In this document: piece by piece, positions 51,096 to 59,972 of the stretch
Position numbering within the stretch: position 1 is the stretch's first letter
How the letters are laid out: each line of letters opens with the position of its first letter
Origin: Kitasatospora aureofaciens
GTDB taxonomy: Bacteria > Actinomycetota > Actinomycetes > Streptomycetales > Streptomycetaceae
Direction of reading: 5' to 3'
NCBI RefSeq assembly: GCF_019192735.1
Contig: NZ_JAHTKP010000024.1
Span: 46,972 to 110,971, forward strand
DNA: 64,000 bases
Made by a program: the position numbers and the translations under genes
Notes under the pieces: model-generated
What the model was told of the DNA's origin: nothing
The model's input: the letters and a program-made list of their open reading frames with translations, nothing else
Databases searched by the model: none

Positions 51096-52031
51096 ATGGA
51101 TGTACTCAGTGACGTGATCGCGGTGACGCGGACCGGCCGACCCCGATCAGCGCACGTGCGGTGGCATGCCCCGTGGGGACAGGAGTTCGCCTCGGTGCCG
51201 GGGTCGGCGGGCTTTCAGGTGATCCTGCAGGGTTCCTGCTGGCTCCTGCGCCCGGACACCGAGCCCGTCCAACTGGACGTCGGGGACGTGGTGTTCCTGC
51301 CCCACGGCACTGGGCACATCCTGGCCGACAGCCCTGAAACCCTGGTGACGAGCCCTGCCTGCGGCTCCGGTGACCCCAGGCTGTCCGCGTCCTACGCGTC
51401 GGACAGCGTCGACCGGAGCGGGCAGAGCGGTCCGGTCACCGTGGTGCTCTGCGGGGCGTACCAGCTGGACCCGTCCCGTACTCACCCGCTCCTGCTGACC
51501 CTGCCGGACATAATCCACTTGCCGGCACACGCAGACCGCCGTCCCGAGTTGTGCTCGGCCGTGAAGCTCCTGGCCGCCGAGGTGGAGGCCCCGCGGCTGG
51601 GAACGGACGCGGCCGTCCCCGCGCTCCTGGACACGTTGCTGCTGTACATCCTTCGCATCTGGTTCAACGAACAAGCCTCCCGGGGCGGCACAGTCGGCTG
51701 GGCCGCCGCACTGAACGACCCGCCGGTATCCGCCGCCCTCCACGCGATCCACCGGAACCCGTCAGCCCCATGGACGGTGGCGAGACTCGCTGCGGAGGCG
51801 GGGCTTTCCCGGGCAACATTCGCGAAACGCTTCAGGTCGCTGATCGGCCAACCGCCCCTCGGCTACCTGACCTGGTGGCGAATGACGACGGCAGCGCGCC
51901 TGCTGCGGACATCGGACGCACCGTTGAGATCCATCGCCGCCAAGGTGGGCTACACATCCGAGTTCGCCTTCGCCAACGCGTTCAAGCGCACGCACGGGGC
52001 AGCACCCGGCACGTACCGGCGGAGGAGCTGA
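51096..52031 (+). CDS. AraC-family regulator with cupin effector domain
   Basis: 311 residues. An N-terminal cupin_6-type domain (FQVILQGSCWLLRPDTEPVQ, VGDVVFLPHGTGHILAD) precedes the AraC HTH pair (WTVARLAAEAGLSRATFAKR, LRSIAAKVGYTSEFAFANAF, PGTYRRR). It very likely responds to a substrate of the divergent oxidoreductase and controls it. Confidence 0.88.
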   Translation: MDVLSDVIAVTRTGRPRSAHVRWHAPWGQEFASVPGSAGFQVILQGSCWLLRPDTEPVQLDVGDVVFLPHGTGHILADSPETLVTSPACGSGDPRLSASYASDSVDRSGQSGPVTVVLCGAYQLDPSRTHPLLLTLPDIIHLPAHADRRPELCSAVKLLAAEVEAPRLGTDAAVPALLDTLLLYILRIWFNEQASRGGTVGWAAALNDPPVSAALHAIHRNPSAPWTVARLAAEAGLSRATFAKRFRSLIGQPPLGYLTWWRMTTAARLLRTSDAPLRSIAAKVGYTSEFAFANAFKRTHGAAPGTYRRRS

Positions 52032-52268
52032 AGTATCTGTCCACGTCGGATGGCACGGCTGCCCTCAGGCACGTCAGGCACGATCCCGGTCAGCAGGTGG
52101 AAACTGGTTGAGCCTCGGGTGACCATGTGGCAGGCTCGTCCGCCGTGACCGAGATCACCGAGTCGCACGACGACGAGGTGGACATCAATGCATCCCTGGT
52201 GGCGCCTCTGCTCTCCACGCGGCGATGACATCCGGGTCGCGGTGAACAGCACGCGTTATGGAGGGCCG

Positions 52269-52703
52269 ATGGCATCGATCAGGCAGTTCCAGGTCACCTT
52301 CGACTGCGCAGAACCTGAGCGCGTCGCTCGCTTCTGGTGCGAGGTGTTGGGGTACGTCGTACCGCCGCCACCGGAGGGGTTTGCTACGTGGGACGATTTC
52401 GATCGCTCTCTGCCGCCTGAGCGTCAGGGTTCAGCGTTCGCCTGCAGTGATCCCTCAGGTGTGGGCCCGCGACTGTACTTCCAGCGCGTTCCCGAAGGCA
52501 AGGTCGTCAAGAATCGGCTGCATCTTGACGTGCGGGTCGGCACCGGGCTCGTGGGTGAAGAGCGCCTCGCCGCACTCGAGGCCGAGTGCGCACGACTGGT
52601 CGCGCTCAGCGCGGTACGCGTGCGACTACTGCGTGCCGATGGCGTAAATGAGTCGTGCATCGTGATGCAGGACATCGAGGGCAACGAGTTCTGTCTCGAC
52701 TGA
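52269..52703 (+). CDS. VOC-family (glyoxalase-like) protein
   Basis: 144 residues: IRQFQVTFDCAEPERVARFW at the N-terminus, VPPPPEGFATWDDFDRSLPP, RLYFQRVPEGKVVKNRLHLD, and the final metal-binding DIEGNEFCLD, typical of glyoxalase/bleomycin-resistance-type VOC proteins common in actinobacteria. The likely metal residues are the His of LHLD and the Glu of GNEFCL. Substrate unknown. Confidence 0.85.
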   Translation: MASIRQFQVTFDCAEPERVARFWCEVLGYVVPPPPEGFATWDDFDRSLPPERQGSAFACSDPSGVGPRLYFQRVPEGKVVKNRLHLDVRVGTGLVGEERLAALEAECARLVALSAVRVRLLRADGVNESCIVMQDIEGNEFCLD

Positions 52704-52734
52704 GGGGCCGGCGAGCTTGTCCTCGTTCTGTCCC

Positions 52735-52991
52735 CATGGGCCAAGCAGCCCCGGGCGAGCCCAGTCCACGCCACTGGCCTCGCACCAGGAGAGGTACACC
52801 GCCACGCGACCTGCGTACACCCGCTCGGTATTCGATGACCGGCCCCGCGCCCGCAGCCCCGCCAAGAACGCGCACGACTCCTCGTGCAGCGAGTAGCCGT
52901 CATCCACAATGACCCAGGCTGTGGACCCATCTGTCGGCCCCAGCGCCCTCTCGGCGCGATACCCACCCATCGTGATCACGAACATATCCAA
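52735..52991 (-). pseudogene. tyrosine recombinase (integrase) N-terminal remnant
   Basis: From about 52991 the minus strand reads WVIVDDGYSLHEESCAFLAG, LRARGRSSNTERVYAGRVAV and YLSWCEASGVDW, which is the SAM-like core-binding domain of a site-specific recombinase. After about 52735 the coding breaks off; the catalytic domain with the Arg/His/Tyr residues is missing. It could be the relic of an integrated element. Confidence 0.6.
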
Positions 52992-53045
52992 CGTCCCTGC
53001 AGCTCTCGGATACCGACTACAAGGCAGCCGGTCAGGGCCGAGGAC

Positions 53046-53255
53046 TCACTTCCCTGCCGGACTGCAGGAGCTGTAGATATCCATCGCGCTGGTCGGCTCG
53101 TCGACCACGATCAGGTGCGGCAGGCAGCCGTCCGGTCCGGGGGTGGTGACCCGCAGGCGTAGCCGGGCGAGGGCGACGCGCTGCCACTGGCCGCCGGAGA
53201 TCCCGACGCCGCCTTCGAAGCCCTTGGCCGGCGGGGTGTCCCAGCCGCGGGTGCG
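53046..53255 (-). pseudogene. ABC transporter ATPase remnant
   Basis: The minus strand reads GFEGGVGISGGQWQRVALAR, then LIVVDEPTSAMD and a stop at 53046: the signature (LSGGQ-type) and Walker B plus D-loop of an ABC ATPase. Walker A and the C-terminal H-loop region are missing, and extra residues separate signature and Walker B. Dead fragment. Confidence 0.7.
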
Positions 53256-53264
53256 TAGCCGACG

Positions 53265-53435
53265 CTATGGGTGGGGCTGGGCGAACGAGCCGGGTCCGGG
53301 CTCGATGTGGATCCCCCGGCTGACCACGCGCTTGAGCTTGAAGCGGATGCCCTCGGTGTTCTTCGGCAGGATGGGCAGGTCGAGGCCCTCGCACAGGTCC
53401 CGGGCCCGCATCGACCGGCCCGTGTCGGCGAAGGC
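53265..53435 (-). pseudogene. small winged-helix-like remnant, mobile-element associated
   Basis: About 55 codons to a stop at 53265 read MRARDLCEGLDLPILPKNTE, then GIRFKLKRVVSRGI and SFAQPHP. It looks like a helical DNA-binding segment (helix, turn, KLKRLVSRGIL) that accompanies insertion elements in streptomycetes. No start. Identity uncertain. Confidence 0.35.
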
Positions 53436-53627
53436 TTGAGAGGTATCGACAACGCGCCCCAGTCGGCCCTCACCGGGCCGGGCGTCGTGCCTCCGGCCCG
53501 CGCAGAGCGCTGTTGACGCGGCAGCGGTGGAAGAGAAGGTGTCCTGCCCGCGCGACATCCTGACGTCTCACGTAGTCATGAGGGGTATGCACGGGGATCA
53601 CAGGACAAGGGAACAGGCGGGGACCGA

Positions 53628-54134
53628 GTGAAATCAGCACAGGAGGACGAGTACCTGGAGTTCGTGGCCGCGAGGGCGAAGGCGCTGTACCGCTCGGCGT
53701 ACGTGCTCGCGGCCGGCGACACGCATCTTGCCGAGGACCTGGTCCAGGAGACCCTCAGCCGGGTGTACGTGCACTGGAAGCGGGTGGCCCGTGCGGACAG
53801 CCCGGCGGCCTACGCCCAGACGGTTCTGGTCCGCACCTTCCTCAGCCTGCGGCGTCGGCGAAGCACCGGCGAGCGCCCCATCGGGAACATGCCCGACAGC
53901 GCGGCGTCCGGCCCGGACACTGCGCTGCGGCTCACCCTGCTGGACGCGCTCGGCCAACTGCCGCCCCGCGACCGGGCGGTGCTGCTGCTGCGCTACTGGG
54001 AGGACCGCAGCATCGAGGAGACCGCCCGGATGCTCAGGCTGAGCAGCAGTGCGGTTCGCTCCCAGGGCACCCGTGCACTCGGCAGGGTGCGTGCGTTGCT
54101 CGGCGACAGCCTGTCCGACCTGGTTCCGCACTGA
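53628..54134 (+). CDS. SigE-family ECF RNA polymerase sigma factor
   Basis: 168 residues: sigma region 2 (FVAARAKALYRSAYVLAAGD, HLAEDLVQETLSRVYVHW) and region 4 (DALGQLPPRDRAVLLLRYWE, DRSIEETARMLRLSSSAVRS). This matches the actinobacterial SigE/SigL M3-type ECF group. GTG 53628 follows GGGACCGA. The gene next downstream (54201) encodes a membrane protein likely to act as its partner or anti-sigma factor. Confidence 0.88.
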   Translation: MKSAQEDEYLEFVAARAKALYRSAYVLAAGDTHLAEDLVQETLSRVYVHWKRVARADSPAAYAQTVLVRTFLSLRRRRSTGERPIGNMPDSAASGPDTALRLTLLDALGQLPPRDRAVLLLRYWEDRSIEETARMLRLSSSAVRSQGTRALGRVRALLGDSLSDLVPH

Positions 54135-54200
54135 GCACCGGTGCACGCAGGTCAAAACCGCCGCAAAGCCCCCATCAGTGACAGAAAAGGTGACGTCAGC

Positions 54201-55004
54201 ATGCCGTTCGAAGCAGACCTCGCACATGCCCTGGACCGCACGACCGACTCCCTCGAACCCGATCTCACCACGCTCCTGAGCGGAGCCGTCGAGCGCGGGC
54301 GGAGCCGTCGGCGTCGGCGCAGCGCCGGCGTCATCGCCGGGGTCGGCGCCTGCGCCGTGATCGCAGCAGCCGGCCTGGTGATCCCCGGCACGCTGGCCGG
54401 GACCCACTCCGCAGGATCCGACATGGAGTCGGTGGCGTTGGCGATGCCCCGTTCTGCGATCACCGGCACCCAGATGATCCAGGCCCTGGAGATGACGTTC
54501 CCCGGGAGCCGGTTCAGCCAGGAGACCGGGCAGAGCAACAACCCCTCGGATCCGTCCGGCGGGTACGTCGCCAACGGTGAACTGGTCGTCGACGACGGGC
54601 ACGGCGCCGCTATGGTCGGTGTCTCGGCCGTGCGGCTCAAGCTGCCGCTCAGGGACGGCGACGGGCTGAGTTGCGAGCGGACGCCCGCGCGTGCCGCAGG
54701 TGACACCTGCACGCTGAGCGAGCTGCCGAGCAGTGCCGAGATTCCCGGCGGGGCCGTGGTGATGTCGGAGCAGAACGCGGCCGAACACCCGGCTCGTGCC
54801 GACACCGCCCGCCGCTGGACGGTGACGGTGACCCTGAAGTCGACCGGCGCGCAGCTTCAGCTGGTGGAGTGGAACAGCAGCGGCGGCGGCAGTGGCTCCG
54901 ACACACCAAAGCCGACCCGTGCCGCTCCCCCGCTCTCCGAGCAGCAGGTGGTGGCCGCACTCACCGGTGCCACCTGGGCGCCGATCCTCGGTGCCGTCGG
55001 CTGA
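54201..55004 (+). CDS. membrane protein, possible anti-sigma/partner of the ECF factor
   Basis: 267 residues. A cytoplasmic N-terminus of about 45 residues (DLAHALDRTTDSLEPDLTTL, GRSRRRRRSAG), one membrane helix (VIAGVGACAVIAAAGLVIPG) and an extracytoplasmic C-domain with two cysteines (LSCERTP, DTCTLSE). The layout is common next to SigE-type ECF genes. No zinc HxxxCxxC anti-sigma motif is visible, so the anti-sigma role is inferred from position only. Confidence 0.7.
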   Translation: MPFEADLAHALDRTTDSLEPDLTTLLSGAVERGRSRRRRRSAGVIAGVGACAVIAAAGLVIPGTLAGTHSAGSDMESVALAMPRSAITGTQMIQALEMTFPGSRFSQETGQSNNPSDPSGGYVANGELVVDDGHGAAMVGVSAVRLKLPLRDGDGLSCERTPARAAGDTCTLSELPSSAEIPGGAVVMSEQNAAEHPARADTARRWTVTVTLKSTGAQLQLVEWNSSGGGSGSDTPKPTRAAPPLSEQQVVAALTGATWAPILGAVG

Positions 55005-55037
55005 CCCGTTGCCTTGCCGAAAATGGAGGCAGAACCC

Positions 55038-55142
55038 AGTGAATCCTCGTGTCCCTGAATCGCGTTGGACGATCTCGACGTCGATGCCCAGGCGACGTCC
55101 GTGCTCGGTGACGGCGTTCTTGAACCGGCGTCCACCCACGCC
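55038..55142 (-). pseudogene. IS5-like DDE transposase remnant
   Basis: The minus strand from about 55139 reads FKNAVTEHGRRLGIDVEIVQ then RDSGTRGFT, matching the late part of IS5/IS1182-type transposases (FxxxVxEHGxxLGIxVExVxR..RGFxPxxxRWVVER). Only about 30 codons remain; both sides are non-homologous. Confidence 0.6.
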
Positions 55143-55250
55143 TTCGTCACGTCATTCGGCCGCCCGCACCCCAACCACTGGGGCCGAGCAGCGCGCCGGA
55201 CTGCACAGCGACCTGACGGGGGCGGGCGGTCAGGCGTTAACCTTCCCGGC

Positions 55251-56237
55251 ATGAGCCGTGAGACCTCAGCCGCCGGACGGGTGCTGGCGGCACGTCCGGG
55301 GCGGCGGGCAGTGCTGGGTGGGGTCGCGGCTGTTGCTGTGGGGTGCTCCGGTGGGGAGGGGGCGCGGCGGGCGCTGCGGTTGGCTACCGGGCCCGAGGGT
55401 GGGCCGTACAACGCCTTCGGGCGGTCGTTCGCGGAGGCTGTGGCGGCCGGCAGCCGGCGGCTGACTGTGGCCCCGGTGAGCACTGCGGCGAGTGTGGACA
55501 ACCTGCGGCAGCTCGGCGACGGGTCGGTCGATCTGGCGCTGGTCACGGCGGACGTGGCCGAGGACGCGGTGCTGGGCCGGGACACGTTCGCCCGGCCGCT
55601 CGGACTGACGGCGCTGGCGCGGGTCTACGTGAACTACATACACCTGATCGTGCCCGCGAACGGGCCGGTGCGTGAGCTTGCGGATCTCGCCGGCCGACGC
55701 GTCGCGACCGGCGCGGTGGGGTCCGGGCTGCAGGTGACGGCGAAGCGGCTGCTCCAGCAGGCGGCCCTCACCGGTGGCCCCGCGCCGGTGCAGGAGGTGG
55801 CGCTCGGGCTGGCCGAGTCGTTGGCCGCCCTGCGCGCGGGCGGTCTGGACGCGGTGTTCTGGTCCGGCGGCGTGCCCACACCCGCCGTGGACGGTCTGGC
55901 GCAGGAACTGCCGGTGCGGTTCGTGCCGATGGACGCGGTCGCCGGGACCCTGCGCGAGCGGTACGGCCCCGTGTACACGGCGGTCACGCTTCCCGCCGGT
56001 GCGTACGGCCTGCGGGGCCCGGTCGGCACCGTCGGCGTCGGCAATTACCTGACCGCCCGGCCCGGGGTGCCCGACGACGCGGTGCGCGAGCTGCTCGGGA
56101 TCCTCTTCGACCAGTGGGCCACCCTGCTGAAGGCCGTGACGGCGGGGGCCCGGCTGGAGCCCCGGTTCGCCATCTCCACCGGGGCGGTGCCGCTCCACCC
56201 GGGGGCCGCGGCGTACTACCGGTCGGTGTACGGCTGA
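55251..56237 (+). CDS. TAXI-family TRAP solute-binding lipoprotein
   Basis: 328 residues. A twin-Arg-like start and lipobox AAVAVGCSGG place Cys near residue 31, so it is an exported lipoprotein. TAXI signature: LRLATGPEGGPYNAFGRSFA, STAASVDNLRQLGDGSVDLA, VTADVAEDA. TAXI proteins bind glutamate-like or other small acids for tripartite (TRAP) transporters. No TRAP membrane gene (DctQM) is nearby. It is convergent with a histidine kinase gene and overlaps its end by 22 bases. Confidence 0.85.
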   Translation: MSRETSAAGRVLAARPGRRAVLGGVAAVAVGCSGGEGARRALRLATGPEGGPYNAFGRSFAEAVAAGSRRLTVAPVSTAASVDNLRQLGDGSVDLALVTADVAEDAVLGRDTFARPLGLTALARVYVNYIHLIVPANGPVRELADLAGRRVATGAVGSGLQVTAKRLLQQAALTGGPAPVQEVALGLAESLAALRAGGLDAVFWSGGVPTPAVDGLAQELPVRFVPMDAVAGTLRERYGPVYTAVTLPAGAYGLRGPVGTVGVGNYLTARPGVPDDAVRELLGILFDQWATLLKAVTAGARLEPRFAISTGAVPLHPGAAAYYRSVYG

Positions 56238-57688
56238 GTCCCGGGGCGGTGTACGGCCAACCCCGTCCGGTGTACGGATGCGCCGGGCAGCCGGAACTGG
56301 ACGGTCAGACCGTGCGGGATCGTCGGGGCCACGGTCAGCGATCCGCCGCACGCGCGGGCGAGTTCGTCGGCGATGGCCAGGCCCAGCCCGGTGCCGGGGA
56401 CGTTCTGGTGCTCGGGTGCCCGGGCGAATCGCCTTAGCAGCAAGGGCAGTTGGTCGGCAGACACCCCGGGTCCCGTGTCGGACACCCGGACGATGACGGT
56501 CCCGTCGGCGCCGGGCTCGGCCGCCACCCGAACGTGCTCCCCCGCCGGCACGAACTTGCCGGCGTTGTCGAGCAGCGCGTCCAGAATGCGTCCGGCCGCA
56601 TCGGGCACGGCAAGGGCGCGCAGACCGGGGGCGATGTCCGCCGTCAGGTCCTGGCCGCCGGCGCGGAACACGGGCGCCCAGGCCGCCACCCGGCCGGTCA
56701 CGGCCGATGACACGTCGTGCTCCCCCAGGGGCGCCGCGGCCGACTCGATCCGGGCCAGGGCCAGGAGGCCGTCGAGCAACTCCCCCAGCCGGTCCGCCTC
56801 GTCCAGGGCCAGGGCGTGTGCCTCCAGACCCGGCCCCGCGGGCACGTGCGGCTCGGCGTTCTCCAGTTGCAGCACCAGGGTGGCAAGCGGATTGCGCAGC
56901 TGATGGGACGCGTCGGCGACGAAGTCGCGCTGACGGCGGAGCGAGTCGGCCACGGCCTGCGCCATGCCGTTGAAGTGCCGCCGCAGTTGGCGCAGTTCCG
57001 GAGGGCCGGTGTCCGAGACGGCACGGGCCTCAAGACGGCCGCCCGCCAGTTTCGCCACCGCCCGGTCCAGTTCGTCGACGGGGCGCAGCAGCCAGCGGGC
57101 GAGGCCGGCCGCGACGAGTGCGGCGGCGCCGAACGCCGTGACGGCGACCGCGGCGATGAGGGCCCAGCGGACGAGGACGTCGTGGCGCGCGGACTCGGTG
57201 GGGACGGTCAGCAGGACGGCGCCGTTGACCCGTTCGTCCTGGCCGACCGGTTCGGCCAGGACGACGGCGTCCGGCCCCCAGGGCCGGATCGTGGGCAGGG
57301 CCTCGGTGGAGCGGCCGGTGAGGGCGCGGCTGCGGGCGTCGCGTGCGGTGGCATCAAGCGCGGTGGCATCGGGTGCAGTGGCATCGAGTGCGGTGGCGCC
57401 GGCCGGGGCCGGGCCGGCCTGGCCGATGGTGCGTCCCGCCGTGTCGACCACGGTCACGGTGGCCCGGTACAGCTGGGCGTAGCGGGTGATTTCGGCGTCG
57501 AGCTCGCGCCGGTCGGCGTCGGTGCGGATCCGGTTGGCGAGGTCGGCGAACCGTACGCCGTCGGCCCTGCGCTGCAGGAGGAGGTGTTCGGTCCGTCCGC
57601 GGGCGTAGGAGTCGGCCAGGGGCAGCGCGAGGAGCAGCACGGCCGTTCCGATCAGGGCGGTCAGGACGGCCAGGAGGCGGCGCCTCAT
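56216..57688 (-). CDS. sensor histidine kinase
   Basis: 490 residues. Two membrane helices (LLAVLTALIGTAVLLLALPL; VLVRWALIAAVAVTAFGAAA) enclose a ~150-residue sensor domain containing four 15-base repeats (57336-57395; residues DATAL/DATAP). A HAMP domain, H-box VADASHQLRNPLATL, N-box LDALLDNAGKFV, and G-boxes VSDTGPGVS and GTGLGLAIADEL follow. The last ~20 codons (HRTGLAVHRPGT) run antisense into the TAXI gene. ATG 57688 overlaps the regulator stop (ATGA). Confidence 0.87.
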   Translation of the reverse strand: MRRRLLAVLTALIGTAVLLLALPLADSYARGRTEHLLLQRRADGVRFADLANRIRTDADRRELDAEITRYAQLYRATVTVVDTAGRTIGQAGPAPAGATALDATAPDATALDATARDARSRALTGRSTEALPTIRPWGPDAVVLAEPVGQDERVNGAVLLTVPTESARHDVLVRWALIAAVAVTAFGAAALVAAGLARWLLRPVDELDRAVAKLAGGRLEARAVSDTGPPELRQLRRHFNGMAQAVADSLRRQRDFVADASHQLRNPLATLVLQLENAEPHVPAGPGLEAHALALDEADRLGELLDGLLALARIESAAAPLGEHDVSSAVTGRVAAWAPVFRAGGQDLTADIAPGLRALAVPDAAGRILDALLDNAGKFVPAGEHVRVAAEPGADGTVIVRVSDTGPGVSADQLPLLLRRFARAPEHQNVPGTGLGLAIADELARACGGSLTVAPTIPHGLTVQFRLPGASVHRTGLAVHRPGTQPYTDR

Positions 57689-58416
57689 GCGCCGGACCGT
57701 TCGTCCGTCGGACGTCCCTGGGCGGCGAGGTCGCCGAGCTGGTAGCCGTACCCGCGGATCGTGCGGACGAGGCCGGCGCGCCCGGTCTTGGCCCGGATGC
57801 CCGCCACGTGGACGTCCAGGGAGCGCGAGGAGCCGAGGAACGCGTCGCCCCAGATGCGGTCCAGGATCTCCTCCCGCGAGCGGACGTCGCCGGGCTGGGC
57901 GGCGAGCAGCGCGAGGACGTCGAACTCGCGGCGGGTGAGCCGGACCGGGACGCCGTCGACGGTGACGCTCCGGCCGGCGAGGTCGATCGCGACGTCGCCG
58001 GTGCGCACCCGCCGCCCTTCGCTCTCCGAAGCGGACGGCCCGGACGGCGCGGACGACCCGGGCCGCCCGGACCGGCGGCGCACGGTATCGATGCGGGCGA
58101 TGAGTTCGGCCATCCGGAACGGCTTGATCACGTAGTCGTCGGCGCCCGCCCGCAGACCCTGCACGATGTCGCGCTCTTCGCTGCGGGCGGTGACGACGAT
58201 GAGCGGCAGGTCGCAGACCGTGCGCAGCTTGCGCAGCAGGTCGAGACCGTCCAGGTCGGGCAGGCCGAGGTCGAGCAGGACGAACTCGGCCTCCCGGGCG
58301 TGCCGGAGCGCCTCGGTGGCGCGGACGACCCGGCGCACGGTGTGGCCGCGCCGGGCGAGAGCGGTGGCGAGGGCCTGGGCCATGCGGTCGTCGTCCTCGA
58401 CGAGCAGCATGTGCAT
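57685..58416 (-). CDS. OmpR-family response regulator
   Basis: 243 residues. Receiver domain with acidic pocket EDDDRM, phosphoacceptor LLDLGLPDLDGLDLL (Asp near residue 51) and K in YVIKPF. A winged-helix C-domain follows: RLTRREFDVLALLAAQPGDV, SREEILDRIW, VHVAGIRAKTG, IRGYGYQL. Paired with the kinase that overlaps it. TctD-like systems of this type control tricarboxylate uptake, which fits the adjacent TAXI and MHS-type genes. Confidence 0.9.
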   Translation of the reverse strand: MHMLLVEDDDRMAQALATALARRGHTVRRVVRATEALRHAREAEFVLLDLGLPDLDGLDLLRKLRTVCDLPLIVVTARSEERDIVQGLRAGADDYVIKPFRMAELIARIDTVRRRSGRPGSSAPSGPSASESEGRRVRTGDVAIDLAGRSVTVDGVPVRLTRREFDVLALLAAQPGDVRSREEILDRIWGDAFLGSSRSLDVHVAGIRAKTGRAGLVRTIRGYGYQLGDLAAQGRPTDERSGA

Positions 58417-58446
58417 GAAGTCCTCCCCGCCCTGCGCATGAGGTGA

Positions 58447-59835
58447 CTACCGTACGACCTCGGCCGCCGCGGGTGCCGCCGGGGCCTCGCCGGAACCGGC
58501 CTCGCCCGGGCTCAGCGTGGCATGGCGGGTGTCCGGCATGAGGACGTAGGCGACCAGCGACACCAAGGCGCAGCCGGACACGTACCAGAAGAACCCCGAC
58601 TCGTGACCGCTGTTCTTGAACCACAGCGCCACGTACTCAGCCGTCCCGCCGAACAGCGCGTTGGCCACGGCGTACGGGAGGGCGACGCCGAGAGCACGGA
58701 TGCGGGTGGGGAACAGCTCCGCCTTCACGGCCGCGTTGATCGAGGTGTAGCCGGTGACGATCAGCAGGGCCACCAGGGACAGCCCGAGCGCGGACCAGTA
58801 CGAGGACGCCGAGCCGAGCGCGGACATGAGGGGGTACGTGCCCACGGTGCAGCCGACGGCGAAGGTGATCAGCAGCGGGCGCCGGCCGATGCGATCGGAG
58901 AGCAGCCCGGCGAGGGGCTGCACCGCGGCGAACACCGCGAGGGCCGTGAAGCTCACCAGCGTCGCGGTGTTCTTCGGGAGCCCCGCGCTGCCGATCAGGT
59001 ACTTGGTCAGGTACGTCGTGTACGTGTAGTAGGCGACGGTGCCGCCGAGGGTGAGCGCCATCACCAGGCAGGCCTGGCGCCGGTGTTCCCACAGGCTCCG
59101 CAGGGTGCCCCGGGCGCCGGCGGCCCGGTCGTCGGCTGCGGTCTCCGACGTGAAGGCGTCCGTCTCCGGCAACCGGCGGCGGAGCCAGAGCACCATGCCC
59201 GCGAACACGGCGCCGAGCAGGAACGGGACCCGCCAGCCCCAGGTGTGCAGTTGCGCGGAGGTGAGCGTGTGCTGCATGACGATGAGGATGCCGAGGCCGA
59301 GCAGCTGGCCGCACGTCATCGACACGTACTGGAACGAGGACCCGAGCCCGCGACGGTTGTGCGCCGAGGCCTCCGTCAGGTACGTGGCGCTCGCGGCGTA
59401 CTCCCCGCCGATGCTCGCGCCCTGGAGCAGCCGGGCCAGCAGCAGAACGACCGCGCCGAGGTAGCCGGCCTGCCCATACGTCGGGGCGATCGCGATCAGG
59501 ACGGCCGCTGCCGACATCATCGCGACCGTCAGCGTCAGCGCGCTCTTCCGCCCGTGCCGGTCGGCGGCCCGCCCGAGCAGCCAGCCGCCGACCGGCCGCA
59601 TCAGAAACCCGACCGCGAAGATCCCGGCAGTGTTCATCAACTTGGCCGTGGAATTCGACCCGGGAAAGAAGTCGTCGGCGAAGTACACCGCGAAGCTGGC
59701 GTAGACGAACCAGTCGTACCACTCGACAAGGTTCCCCAGCGACCCGCCGACCAGCGCGAGCCTCCGCCTGGCACGCTCCTCACCAGGCGACTTCGAACGG
59801 ACATTGTTCGAACGAACATCGGACGACGGGGACAT
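58447..59835 (-). CDS. MHS-type MFS transporter (KgtP/ProP-like)
   Basis: 462 residues, 12 membrane segments. MHS-family marks: GNLVEWYDWFVYASFAVYFA near residue 35, FLMRPVGGWLLGRAADRHGR, GEYAASATYLTEASAHNRRG, LSDRIGRRPLL. Family members are proton symporters for alpha-ketoglutarate, citrate, shikimate or betaine. It lies 30 bases beyond the response regulator start and is probably the regulated transporter of the TAXI/two-component group. Confidence 0.87.
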   Translation of the reverse strand: MSPSSDVRSNNVRSKSPGEERARRRLALVGGSLGNLVEWYDWFVYASFAVYFADDFFPGSNSTAKLMNTAGIFAVGFLMRPVGGWLLGRAADRHGRKSALTLTVAMMSAAAVLIAIAPTYGQAGYLGAVVLLLARLLQGASIGGEYAASATYLTEASAHNRRGLGSSFQYVSMTCGQLLGLGILIVMQHTLTSAQLHTWGWRVPFLLGAVFAGMVLWLRRRLPETDAFTSETAADDRAAGARGTLRSLWEHRRQACLVMALTLGGTVAYYTYTTYLTKYLIGSAGLPKNTATLVSFTALAVFAAVQPLAGLLSDRIGRRPLLITFAVGCTVGTYPLMSALGSASSYWSALGLSLVALLIVTGYTSINAAVKAELFPTRIRALGVALPYAVANALFGGTAEYVALWFKNSGHESGFFWYVSGCALVSLVAYVLMPDTRHATLSPGEAGSGEAPAAPAAAEVVR

Positions 59836-59972
59836 GGCGGCTCCACGATTCTCTCTGCGGCGGGTGGGTGCCCCAGAGCGTGCAGCCGCGTCCCGGCCGG
59901 CGGCAAGAACCGCAGCGCAGATCTAACATTCCGCTAAGGAAGCGGCATCCGCCACCGCGAACGGCCGCCCCG

